Part shown: piece after piece, positions 43,543 through 54,470 of the stretch
How positions within the stretch are numbered: position 1 is the stretch's first letter
How the letters are laid out: every line of letters starts with the position of its first letter
Assembly: GCA_963920525.1 (NCBI GenBank)
Contig: OY986435.1
Coordinates: forward strand, 227,743,293 to 227,807,292
Reading direction: 5' to 3'
Length of the DNA: 64,000 nt
Source of the DNA: Dichetophora obliterata
Lineage: Eukaryota > Arthropoda > Insecta > Diptera > Sciomyzidae
Made by a program: the position numbers and the translations under genes
Notes under the pieces: generated by a model
What the model was told of the DNA's origin: nothing
What the model saw: only the letters and a program-made list of their open reading frames with translations
Databases searched by the model: none

Positions 43543-44830
43543 GGACCATTATCATAGTCAAAATAAATGTCGACTCTACACAGAGAAAACAACATTTTCA
43601 AAAGTGGCAGAATCGAGTTACTTTTAAAAACGTTTAACCCAGATTTTGCACTTCTAACGTTTATTTTAATTTTAAAAACGAACATTTTAAAAATGAAATA
43701 ATAAAACATTTATTTTCATTTTAAAAACTTACCTTTTAAAATGAGATTCTAAAATGTTCGTTTGATTTTTAACAATGGATATTTTAAAATGCTGTAGTAA
43801 AATGTTTATTTTCATTTTAAAACCGAAAATTTTAAAACGAGATTTTAAAATCTTCGTTTGATTTTTGATAATAAATATCCTCAAATGTAAAATGTTTATT
43901 TTCATTTTAAAAACGAAAATTTTAAAATAAGATTCTAAAATGTTCGTTCGATTTGTAACAATAAACATTTTAAAATGCAATGGTACAACAATTATTTATA
44001 TTTTAAAAACGAAAATGTTCATTCTATCCCATTAATTAAAAAATGTACAGAAATCCGCATTTCCTATATTAATTTAAAAAAAGCATTATTGGTTTTCAAT
44101 ATTACAATTTTATTTTAGTTATTTTATCATCAGCTATGTTCATCTCGTTAAAATTTTTTAGATAATGCTAGTGTATCCCAGCGTCTATAAAAAACAGGAT
44201 TTTGTCAGATATTATTAATTTTATTTAAAATACTTACCTTTTAGTTGTGCCAGCAAATGCTCCAACTCAAACTCTTTCATTACTTTCTTGCAGGCAAACT
44301 GCAGAGTGATGAAATCGAGAATGAAAAATATTTTTTTTTCTGAACAAATATCAAATACATAAGTCAATGAAACATATATAACAAACCATTCGTTATTAAC
44401 AAGTGTTTTGAAACAAAGTATGTGAATTTTACTATGTCATGGTAAAACGTTCGTAGTTGTTTTAAAAACGTTTCGTTTTACTTTTCTATTTAAAAATGTG
44501 CGTTTTCATTTTTGTATGGCGTAAAATGTTTTTAAAAATATTATTTTTATCCTACTTTATCATAGTAAAATATAAAATATTCGTGGTTGTTTTAAAAACG
44601 TTTCGTTTTACTTTTATATTTAAAAATGTGCGTTTTCATTTTTGTGTGGCGTAAAATATTTTTCAAAATATTAATTTTACTAAACGTTTTTAAAATGTGC
44701 GTTTTTGATTTTTTTTTTTCTTAGTGTAAATTTAGCATAAGCATTCTTGACCTTTTTTTAATATAATATGTTGTCAAAAAGTTTGCACTAAATTGAGAGT
44801 CGACTTTTATTTTGGGTATTATAATGAGCC
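43543..44830. mobile_element. MITE with GGCCCATTATCATAGTC ends, split copy
   Basis: The left GGACCATTATCATAGTCAAA and right TATTATAATGAGCC are inverted, with AAT on both sides. An unbroken relative at 58475-58610 shows the empty site: GTCGACTTTAAATTTAG there corresponds to GTCGACTCTA | TAAATTTAG here, split by 43579-44726. Confidence 0.75.
43579..44726. mobile_element. Foldback-like element with tandem arrays, TA target
   Basis: TA at 43577-43578 and 44727-44728, confirmed against the empty copy at 58.5 kb. Ends CACAGAGAAAA and TTTTCTTAGTG are imperfect inverted repeats. The left array (43600-44010) has about four units of about 113 bp around ATGTTTATTTTCATTTTAAA. The right array (44440-44710) has two units of about 140 bp around GTTTTAAAAACGTTTCGTTT. 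Non-coding centre. Confidence 0.75.
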
Positions 44831-44966
44831 AATATTCTTAATAGTTTAATAAATTAAATAATGTGAGGCCTATGTCCTTAAATGAAATCGCATAAATTAC
44901 TATTGAGCCCCCAGGTTTTCAACTTTTCAAAAAATAATAAAAAAATTTCCTAATATTAAACAATAA

Positions 44967-45332
44967 GGGTTCTCATCTAAGCATGCAACTGACCCGTAAA
45001 CATTGTAAACCTTGTGAACTTACATGCGCGTAAACTATCTGTCAAAATTTGTATGGGCGTGAGTTTACATCATTTCCGAGCCTATTTTGAAGTGTAAACT
45101 AGCATGTAAATCTACGTGTGTGATCAAATCATTTCATATTTAAAATAGTTGGAGTAAATATCAACACGTTTTATTTCTTTATCATGTTAATGAAGGTTTT
45201 TAAAAGGTTTAAAATTTAAAAGTCATAATGTTGTCGTAGCCGCAGCCGCCATTTTGTCGACATTTACGCTATTTACACTTTATTGCTCATCAAAATTTTA
45301 AATGCTATACATGTTTACATGCTTGAGAACCC
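44967..45332. mobile_element. TIR element GGGTTCTCA
   Basis: The left GGGTTCTCATCTAAGCATG and right CATGCTTGAGAACCC pair with small gaps, and CCCGTAAACAT/ATGTTTAC motifs follow. Flanks are TAA and TTA. The interior has several TGTAAAC/GTTTACA motifs in both orientations (about 45000-45110, 45265). Non-coding. Confidence 0.6.
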
Positions 45333-45942
45333 TTAATATGTTTGTTTTTTTTTTTTGGAAAACTGAAAAAAAAACTAAATTTTTAAGGCCATTTATTAAC
45401 TTTGGAAGCCTTTAACTTCTAAAACAATTTCGAGCGTACTGAAATTTTTCAGATTTGGATTTAGGAGGTCAAAATCCATATCATTTGAAAAATTCAAAAT
45501 TTGAGTTTTCGCTATTCTTGAAATGTTGCTCGCATGCTAAGGGAGATATTTTTCACCGGATCTCACACGGCATTGACACCAATCTACTTATTTCTTTTTC
45601 CAACATGAATCAGTTCTAGCAGCTTGCATGTTCCTACAATCGAGTACGGAGACATGCCTATTATCTGAATGATTTAAAAAATTTATTTTTTTTTAATTCA
45701 AAACGTTTGAATAAATAAATAAGGAGGTACATGTATATTAGATTTGTTTTGGGTTTCATACATTTTCTTAACATATTCTAAAACCTCATTGCAAGGCTTG
45801 ATTATGTATCCTAGTTTATTATAAGCACGTGACGCGAAAAAAAGTCCAGAAAATTCTCAAACTGGGTGGGCGCCGCTTAATAACGTAAATTTTAAGAAGT
45901 ATAAAATGTTTTTTTCAAATCGAGTTTCTTATTTACGTTTAT

Positions 45943-46624
45943 AGCTTAGTATGCTGTAGAAGCGAGAAATCTTCCGCAAGAAATACATTGCGTTTTTGAC
46001 AGCGAAAGGTAGCGAAATTTTTTTGTTGGTTAGTACGCTGTCGAACCAAAAAATTTGTTCATTGCAGCCAAGTTCACAACCATGATTGGAAAGTTAAAAT
46101 GTCAAAATTTCGCTGTCTTTTATATGTCCACTTACATTCAATTGGAGTGGAAATTTGACATACAACAATACCCTACGGAGAAGAGACCCGGTTCTGAACC
46201 TATTACGTGATAGGTCCCCAAGGGAATTACTGTCCCAATTCTGCCACCAGCATATGAAACCAACCGGTCACTTTTATATGGCGTTGTCATTTACAGCGGT
46301 CAATTGCCACCTGTTGCATCACCTAAGACCTGTCCAGTGACCGGCATCGAAAAACAGAAATTTTAAAATGTCCCGCAAAAGGCACAAAACGTCACTGTTC
46401 CGTGACTAGTTATTTCAGACCTGTCCTGTGATAGCTGTCTATTGGAGCTGCCACGGGACCAGCCATTTAAGGGCAATTGACTCTGCTTTCTCCGTAGGTT
46501 AATGGTCAACTAACACATTCAACAAACACGTTATGGTAAGTATGTGTTAGTGTTGAGTCTTCACCAAAATTTCGCGTGTAGAATTAAATGCCTAAAAACT
46601 TTCGTTCCTACAGCATACTTAGCT
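45943..46624. mobile_element. TIR element AGCTTAGTATGCTGTAG
   Basis: 45943-45959 and 46608-46624 are inverted with one mismatch, continuing into GAAGCGAGAAA / TTTCGTTC. It is interrupted by the 46171-46499 insertion. Non-coding; target duplication unclear. Confidence 0.65.
46171..46499. mobile_element. GC-richer MITE, CCCTACGGAGAA ends, TA target
   Basis: TA at 46169-46170 and 46500-46501. The left CCCTACGGAGAA and right TTCTCCGTAGGT match except for the last base. The 329 bp are clearly less AT-rich than the flanks and hold repeats of GACCTGTCC(A/T)GTGA (46328, 46419) and GGTCA/TGACC motifs. The 61-codon frame here has no family likeness. Confidence 0.7.
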
Positions 46625-47189
46625 AACGTCATAAAAAACTTTTGACTAAAACAAATTCTAATGTAAAATTGTTTGCTTAATATTATATAAGATTTTTCCA
46701 AATATTAGTACTTGATCCAAAATTGGCCTACTTTATTAAATTTCCTAATTTTTTTCTTTCGCTTTTGAATTAGAGGCTTTGCTTTTGCCTAGATCGCTGC
46801 AAATTTCCTAAATTTAAATGCTCCAGGATTGTTCCTCATTTTATTTAGTTTAGGAATAATTTAAAAAATTCCAAATTAAATCATCTTTATGATAGAAAAA
46901 CAAGCAGACTTTTTGGAAAATATTAATTTTATTATTAATTTTATTTCCTTTGTCTTCTGCTTACATTTACTTTAAATCATAAATTTGCCCATCGTCAAAA
47001 TTTATATCCGTTATTGAATTAAATGCCCCTTGCTATCTATTGCTCCGATCTTCGACTAACAAGGGATATCATTCCTTAACAATTGTCAATTTCTCGTAGG
47101 AATAACTTCGTTTTTTTTTATTAATTTTCTAAAAAATTAATTTGTAGGTTGACCGTTCTCATCATTATTCGCAGAAGGTACGAAGGCAA

Positions 47190-47265
47190 GGTGGCCGTAG
47201 CTTACAGGAAGAGCACGTGGCCCATAAGCTAAAGAACCGCGGTTCAAAACTCAGCTGAACAGAAG
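47190..47265 (+). repeat. tRNA-like dispersed repeat, relative of 2270-2352
   Basis: GGCCGTAGCTTACAGGAAGA, then GCACGTGGCCCATAAGC and CTAAAGAACCGCGGTTCAAA match the minus strand of 2270-2352, including the CAGAA(A/G)GTTTTTTC that follows. The B-box part is shortened compared with the other copy. Confidence 0.6.
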
Positions 47266-47536
47266 GTTTTTTCTTCGCAACTAGGTATTAGGATCATTCG
47301 TATATGTACTCGTACCATATACATTTGTTTCCGTACGAATACGAATAAAATATTCGAAATGTGTACCTAACTACGTCCATTCGACGAATTCTATTCGTGG
47401 TTGAAAATTACGAAGTATTCATAGAAAAATGTTTTAATATAAGAATACTTATTGAAAAGTGTATGTGTAACAAGGGTAAATGAAATGGTATCGTAACTTA
47501 TTAGGCCGTGTTCATATTACGCGTTTTTGTCGCGAT

Positions 47537-48387
47537 TAAGGCTGTCAATCCCGTGATCTCGAATCCCGGGATCGCGACCTTTTCCCAGCACCGAAAATCC
47601 CGGTATCGAAGCAAATAAATCACGGGATCTCGAAATTTATTTTTTTACATTTATTTTATTATTATGTTGGAAGTTAGGAAATAGATTTATTAGTTTCCGG
47701 TGGTAGTCGTGGACAAAACTTGCAAATTGCCTACGAATACTTGCTATCCATTTCTCCAACTAGCGTTGAATCGGAAAGGAGTTTTTCTACGGCGGGATAT
47801 ATTTGCAATAAAATGCGCTCTAGTCTTTTTGACGAAACTTTCGATTGTTGAATTTTTCTAAGGTAGTTTTTATTAATTATTTATTATTTATTATTATTTT
47901 TATTTATTTTTCTTTTCTTTTACTTATTATTTTTCTAAGGTAGTTGAAAAGTAATTTATACACATTAATGTAGTCTAAAAGTCTTTTGTAAGCATATCAC
48001 TAGTTTAAAACGAAGATGACCTACGAACTACGCAAACCTTTTAAAAGTCATTTCTTTTTTTTTTCTATTGGTCTCATCATATTGCTTCTCCGGTAAAATT
48101 TTTAAAATGTTACTTACGGCTTTTAAATTTAAGTAAATGAATTTGTTTTCTTTTGGTTTTGTTAAGTTATTATGTAATAGATATGATCTCAAAAGTGTTA
48201 AAATAAATAAAAAAATATAATATTGATCTAAGAGATGTTAAAAGAATGAATTGTTTCAATAAAAAACAAAAATTAATGGGTTTTATTGAAAATATCATTG
48301 GAAAACACAGGAAAAAAATTCCGGGATTGGTATTTTCAATCCCGACAGTCCCGGGATTGACAAAACCCTCCGAGATTGACAGCCTTA
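47537..48387 (+). mobile_element. Deleted hAT element with transposase tail
   Basis: Duplications GTCGCGAT (47529-47536) and GTCGCGAC (48388-48395) match at 7 of 8. Ends TAAGGCTGTCAATCCCG and GATTGACAGCCTTA are inverted repeats, and more CCCGGGAT motifs follow at both ends. The 851 bp hold a hAT dimerisation-domain remnant, which fixes the superfamily. Confidence 0.9.
47715..47872 (+). pseudogene. hAT transposase C-terminal (dimerisation) fragment
   Basis: The frame through 47722-47850 reads IAYEYLLSISPTSVESERSF and continues STAGYICNKMRSSL, then FDETFDC, a stop, and IFL. This is the highly conserved C-terminal block of hAT transposases (VESERxFSxAG...RxxL). Upstream DNA-binding and catalytic parts are absent, consistent with internal deletion. 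In intact elements this block drives multimerisation of the transposase. Confidence 0.85.
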
Positions 48388-48998
48388 GTCGCGACTGAGA
48401 CACCGCTATCAATTTTTTTTCGCAAACGCGGCTGGAAAATACTGAATATTGAAAAAAAAATTTATTTAAACACATACAAAATTCAGTATTTTTCAGGCGC
48501 TTCTGCGAAAAAAAACGTGAGAGCGGTGTCGCAATCGCGTAATATGAACACGGCCTTACAGCAACAGGCACAACAAACTATTTAAAAATGAATGGCTTAG
48601 CTCAGCTTTATTTATAAATTCTCCTAAAAAAAGTATTTTTTTATTCTCTTCAAAATATATTAAATACATAATGGACATATCGTCATATGAAATCAAAAAA
48701 GCCCGTAGGTTACAAAAATTCATAATCGCCTTTTTGATTGATTATGATGCATCTTATCAAAATACATGTTTCGCAAAATTTTACACTTCTACAGCTAAAA
48801 ACAACGTTTTTATTAACTAAGTTCTCAAAGCCCTAAGTTAAAGCGCAACTTACAATTTCGAAAGCTTTTTGCCTCTCTCTTAAAATTTTTTAATTTAAAC
48901 TTACTGCTTTTTTGATTTAACATGAAAATATATAAAAAATGTTCACCGCCTAGGGGGCAAGTGCCTCCCTCTCCCCTGCGAACGCCCATGCTATGGTT

Positions 48999-49712
48999 TG
49001 AGCTTCCACCTGAAGAAATAGTAAATACTTTCCTAATTTTCTTCTATTCTGCATTTGTCCTCGGGCTCAATTTTTAATTCAAGAAACAAGCCAAAAGCTT
49101 GCAGGTTCCTGCTAACCAAAATATTGGATCTGGGAAAAAATTCATCCCGATAGACGCATTGATTGAAGTATGCTTAAAAATAAGTTAAATCGAAAACATT
49201 AATGATCTGAATTTTAAAATTTTTGATATTTTCTTACTTAATAAAATTTAATCTTTTTCTTATCGTTTTTTTTCTTATTAATAAAAATAGCGGTAGTTAT
49301 CCATGACGTACATTTTTTTAAGCCTTAAACTTATTTAAAACTCATGACAATAAATTTTTGTATCAACTGTACTTAATTTATACGACTATTTAAATCGATT
49401 CAACTCAAGCCATTTTGTTTCAAACTTGTGCATCAATTTTAAACCGTCTTGAGATTTCAAACCGATTGAATAAGACCTCATTTCAATTCGGTTCTTAAAA
49501 CTGCAAGTCGGATTGAAAGTGCACACAACCAGGAATGTTTTTCACATCGATGGAAAAATACTTTGTTTTGTTTTATATATAAAAATTTTTCGATAATATT
49601 TATTGCATTCATTAAAGAAAAAAAAAACAAAGACCAACAAATTGACGATGCCTCCTTTCTGTATTTGACAAAATGTAAATATATAAATTTGACATACTTG
49701 ATTCACAAAGAA
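48999..49712. other. Unassigned AT-rich stretch
   Basis: No feature seen apart from AT-rich repeats; a short frame at 49563 is not gene-like. Confidence 0.3.
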
Positions 49713-52143
49713 TCTTTAGTAATAAAACTCATTTTCTGTTTGTTTGTTTGTTTGTTTGTTTGGCCTTTACACAAATCTAAATGGCTCAACTGTTTTCGCT
49801 CAAACTAGGTATACATATTAAGTGCATTCTAACTTAAAATCTTGCATACTTAGTTTTTGCCACGCCCTCTCCGAAATTTTTCAACGTACGGTAACTTTGT
49901 TATTATAATACTTTTAACCATCCAAGTTTTTTTAAGGATTAAATTTTAAAAAGTTTTTGTTTTTTTGACATCAAAAACACTCACATACATATATTCAAAA
50001 TTGCAGAAATTTTCAGTACAGCGACTTTTTCATAAAACATCGTTACCTAAGAATGAGAAAAAAATTACATGAAAATCAAAGTTTGGTCTTTCGATGCAAA
50101 TATCTCCGCTGTACATTAATGTATTTCATTCAAATTTTTTTTTTTTCAAAAGTTCAATAAAATCACTTCACAAAAATAGGTTGAACTGTACCGTTAAGTC
50201 AGAGTATATATGTTTTATGATCAGGGATCGGGTTTTGATAACTTAAAAAACTGCAAAAAATGACCTAAAAAAATGACAAAAATTACCTAAAAACTGCAGA
50301 AAATTACCTAAAAAACGCAAACAATTGCATTAAAAAATTAACAAAAAATTTAGCCTTAAAAATAAAACATTACTAAATTAAAATGTATTTTATACTAGCA
50401 TATCCTTAGTTTTTATTTAACACTTATTTCAATTTCTACACACCTTTTCGTCAGTTTCACCACGCGCAGAGCTTTTTTTTCATCGAAGTTTATAAACAAA
50501 GCTAATCCTTTGTCGAGAGCTAATGTTTTTGATTGAAGGGACTCTAGTGTTAAAGGAATATGTTTAAACAGTTGCATTTTGGCATTTTTTAGTACGAATA
50601 AAAACAAAAATAAATTATGTAAAAATAGCACTAAAATGACCTCAAAAACCGAAAAAGCTCTTAAAATTAAAAACGTCCAAAAATGACAATAAAATAAATC
50701 AAAAATCTCTAAAACGACCAAAAAATGCTCTAAATCTAGCAGAAATGACCTGAAAACTAAAAACGATGTAAAATGACGAAAAAATGTCCTAAAAACTTTT
50801 CATATTTGGAATTTAGAAAACATAAATGGACGTTTTAAATAAGCAGGAAATGTCTTAGAAGCAGCAGAAAAGAGATGACATGTCATCGAAATCATAGCCC
50901 TGTTTATGAATATGTCAAAAAAGGTCCAAAATATAGACTTTTTACTCAAAAAATGACTCAAAAATTGTTTTTGTTGTAAAAATTAAATCAATTAAAAATG
51001 GCACATTCATATGACGTAGCATTATTTGCAAAAATTCTTTCAGCTAAGCGCAAAAATTATTTTACTGTTTTTGTCATCAAAACAACAAGGGTACACTTTG
51101 ATTTTTCCCTCGAAATTTATTGTTTCCAAAATGTAGTTTTTACATTTTTTACAAAAAATTCAAGTCTCAAAATTAATTTATGTGAAAAAATCACCCCAAT
51201 GTCTTTTTCCAATCAAAAGTTATGGCTAAAAATCAATTTTTTCATGTCAGACTATTAATAAAACTGAGTTATGTTTTAAAATTCGCAATATAATTTGAAC
51301 GTCCACATTTATATTTAAGAATGCAGTTGTGTGTCTAGACTCTAAAGTAATTACAAAAATTTTGTCTTATATAAAATCTTCCTTATAGTAATCTACTTTG
51401 TTTTTGCCTCTGCCAGTATTGCCAGTTTTTTCTTTCAGTCGCAGCGTCATCAACTCTTAAAAACATAGAAATGGATCAATTTAAATGTCCAGCTCAATTG
51501 TTGGATCATTTGTTGTTTTTGCTTTGCCTGCAAATGCAATGACATGTTCCTGATCTCCCATGAAAAGAACGCAGTTGATATATATTTTAATACAATCATT
51601 TTTAGTATAACGAATTTTTCATAAAATTTTGATAGCTAAGAATGAGATAAAAATTATATGAAAATCAAAGTTTTTACTTTAAATGCCAATATCTCCGCTG
51701 TGTTTAATATATTTCATTAAAAATTTTTTTTGTTAAAAAGTTCAATATAATTTTTAATATAAATTTTTATTTATATGTTAAAATGTCCATATCTCAAGGA
51801 CGCATTGAGTCCCACCATAATTTTTATTTTGTTGAAATGGTAGTTTTGCTAGCTTTAAGATTAAGTAAATATTTTAATTTAATATTTTAATTTTAAAAAT
51901 ATATTTTTCGTTCCCCTTCTTTGAATTTAATTAGCTCACCACAAGAGATGGAATCACCAACAACAAAAATTTTCCAAAACTTTTTTGGATTAAAGTTCGT
52001 TCAATTACCTTTCTTACGGTAGCTTAAACATAAAATTCAACATGTTTTTCATTATTCCAGAATTTAAAAAAACTTTAATCGAGAAGTGTATATTTAAATG
52101 TTTATATAAATTACTCTCGAGTAACACCGGGTATATCAGCTAG
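49713..52143 (+). mobile_element. Helitron, family 1, second copy
   Basis: It starts TCTTTAGTAATAAAACTCA and ends ACACCGGGTATATCAGCTAG, followed by T. It matches the 7465 element throughout. A second, more diverged 5' unit begins near 51255 (ACTATTAATAAAACTGAG). After subtracting the hAT-type insertion the spacing between unit starts is about 853 bp, the same period as the 855-bp units at 7465. The second unit repeats CTAAGAATGAGA and CAATATCTCCGCTG. A (TTTG)n run lies at 49738-49762. Confidence 0.85.
50222..50902. mobile_element. hAT-type MITE inserted in the Helitron
   Basis: Duplications TTTATGAT (50214-50221) and TTTATGAA (50903-50910). The uninterrupted Helitron units at 7.5-9.7 kb show a single TTTATGAT at this place. 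Ends CAGGG and CCCTG. 681 bp, filled with short AAAATGACCTAAAAA-type repeats, non-coding. Confidence 0.9.
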
Positions 52144-52751
52144 TACTTTATAAAACCAAAAAATTTTACTATTTTGCATCAAAAAAATTAACTAATGTAG
52201 GTGTTCGTTTTTTTAAATTTATTTTCATCAACAGGGAAGCGAGCGCTCCATTAGCGCATCTGAAGCGCTCCAAAACAACTGTAGAGCGCTTCATTCTCCT
52301 TGTGTATAGCGCGTTTTTTAACATAGTCATGTCCATGGCAGAATAACCAGGTAGATGCACTAGAACTACGCTCTCTCTGAAAATAAAACAATAACAAAGG
52401 CGTAATTATAACGTCAAAATGAGCTGCTTTGAAAATGTTATCAATTTTTACTTACTTATTTATTCAGTTTTGACAATGTATTTTCTGGACTGCCTATAAC
52501 TTCCTCCCGTCGCGATAATTCGAAAACAATTCATTGTTAGCTTCCGTTCCAGCACGTTAAAACTAGCAAACAATCGTCGAATTCATTAAATAAATTTTAT
52601 GTTTTCCAACAGCTATTTCACTTTTCAAAATAAATTTTGACAGCTTAAAGCAGCCGTACATAGCTACACAAATAAATTGGCTACTGAGCAATCGAAATAG
52701 GTAGTGAAATGAGAAGTATATTGAAAGTAAACTTTCATTTGCTTCATTTGA

Positions 52752-54470
52752 GGGGGTCCTCTGGTAATCTATGCCAAATTTTAGCCTTTTTTCAAAATAT
52801 TGTGGAAAGAGAACGAGTAAAGATATTTTAGTTCCGTTTTTTGATTTGGGTAGCTTAATTTATTGAAAAAAATACAAAATTTTGAAAAAGTGAATTTATG
52901 GACCGTTCAGAAAGTTCTCGGCCTGGTAACGAGGTTCTCCGGAAAAAAGGTGGGTCCAAATTGCGCACGATTCCAAGAGTAAACATCGTCTGAAAAAAAA
53001 AAAAAAATATTCAGTTACTTAGAATGAATGTCCCTATAGCCCCTACCTCGGAAACAAAAATCGAAATTTTTTTAGGGGGGGAGCCGCCACTTTGAAAATG
53101 AAAAATCGAATTTCGACCTTTTTTTTTGTAGTCTAGTGTAGAAAAAAAATAGTAAACATTATTTTTTCGGCAAGTTTGAGGTAGGGGCTATAGCGGCGTA
53201 AATTCTGCGTCGTTTCATGCCTCATATATCAAAATCGGTCAAAAACTGTTTGAGTTATCGTGCGCAAAGTTTTGAAAAACATGGTTTCGAGAAAAACGCG
53301 TTTAAAGTTTTGACTTAAATTTTGAGGCACACAAATGACATTAGCACATATTTTTTTAATACAATACTTACGAATATTAATCGGCAATTCCAGCCCCATA
53401 AAGTGTGCCTTCCTCCATCTCATAAAACGAGTTTTCCATGGCTTTTTGGGCTCTGCGGGCTGTGCGACCCTCTTTCGATGATGCGTACGTTTTTAGCTCT
53501 GAGCGTTGAAGTCGTTTTCCGTCGCGAGATTCAGCATACATCTCGGCTTGTGGGCCGATGATAATACCCATTGTTGACATTATTTTTAAAATACTTGTGA
53601 AGCCTTCGTTGAAAATGCAGGTTGCCAGAAAATTTGCGATTTCGACTGTGGTAGCACCACAGTGGATATGTTTCGGCGCAAAGGTCCACAAAAGCGAGTT
53701 GAACGATTCGTTACAATTTTGCGTTTCACCTCCAGTGCATCGGTTGAGTAGATCGTCGGATGATAACGCTTCGTATATGGGCTTCATTACTTGCAGAACC
53801 TTTCCATCAAGTGGGGCGTACGTGTGGTGAAATGAGGCTAATGAGCCTTCTGCTGCTGACTTTTGATAGGCGCACCAGCTGGACTCACCAGGTGGGCAAT
53901 ACATATGTTGTGGATTACTATCACTTGAACTTTTGTGATAATATGTTGACCATATTTCTTTTCTCATGTTTTCCACAGAGTCCTTATTACGTCGAATAGC
54001 AAGTCCATAGTAAGTAGTCAGCTCCATAGCAAAAAAAAAACACAAAACGATTTTTCTTTTATTTTACAACAGCAGTTATCGCGCACGCGTAGCTTTCAGC
54101 GTTCGAAAATAAACTGAATCTCGTTCGTTTGCTTCTTTCATGTGAACACCTGGGCTCAAAATCATTTCAACCCCTAAATCAAAACATGCATGTATACATA
54201 CTGCATGTATACATACTGTGTGTGTATATTTTGTAATATCAATACATATTTTGGAAGAATTCCACAGAATTTTCGACTAATGACTGCAGGCAAATAAACA
54301 ACTTTGCTGATGCGTTATTTTGACGAAAACATACCTACACAAAAATGCCTGTATCTCCTAAACTATTTCGAATTTTGAAAAATCCTTTTGGGAAAATGTT
54401 TTTGAGTATCTGAGCAATAGAAATATGAAAAAAAATCGAAAAAAATTTTTCGGATTACCAGAGGACCCCC
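52752..54470 (-). mobile_element. TTAA-type DNA transposon, GGGGGTCCTCTGGTAATC ends
   Basis: GGGGGTCCTCTGGTAATC at 52752 and its exact inverse ending at 54470. Flanks are TTGA (52748-52751) and TTAA (54471-54474), best read as a TTAA duplication with one change. The 1719 bp include a minus-strand transposase C-terminus. TTAA points to Kolobok or piggyBac; the protein fragment does not look like piggyBac. Confidence 0.75.
53377..54045 (-). pseudogene. Mutator/Kolobok-like transposase, C-terminal fragment
   Basis: A 222-codon open frame. It contains ELTTYYGLAIRRN, a region like SSDSNPQHMYCPPGESSWC, then CTGGETQNCNESFNSLLW with APKHIHCGATTVEIA, and GIIIGPQAEMYAES. This set of motifs (Cys-x-x-Gly-x-Thr-Gln-Asn-x-Asn-Glu and following) is, to my knowledge, that of arthropod proteins labelled Mutator-like transposase domain. 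The catalytic part upstream is missing, so this is an internally deleted element, or the second exon of a longer gene whose first part is gone. The open frame suggests fairly recent decay. Assignment to Kolobok rests only on the TTAA flanks. Confidence 0.65.

Larger units (their letters stand above)
47504..48555. mobile_element. Harbinger-like MITE (TTA target), split by a hAT
   Basis: TTA at 47501-47503 and 48556-48558. Ends GGCCGTGTTCATATTACGCG are perfect inverted repeats of 20 bp. A three-base TTA duplication is typical of PIF/Harbinger. Without the hAT (47537-48387) and its duplication the MITE is about 193 bp and largely palindromic (GGAAAATACTGAATAT against ATTCAGTATTTTTC). Confidence 0.85.
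43252..48990. mobile_element. 5.7-kb hAT-type element holding many nested elements
   Basis: Perfect 8-bp duplication CTATGGTT at 43244-43251 and 48991-48998. Ends CATGGGCGTCCGCAGG and CCTGCGAACGCCCATG are inverted with one mismatch. At least seven younger insertions account for much of its length (43543-44830 with 43579-44726 inside, 44967-45332, 45943-46624 with 46171-46499 inside, 47504-48555 with 47537-48387 inside). No transposase of its own is recognised. Confidence 0.85.
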
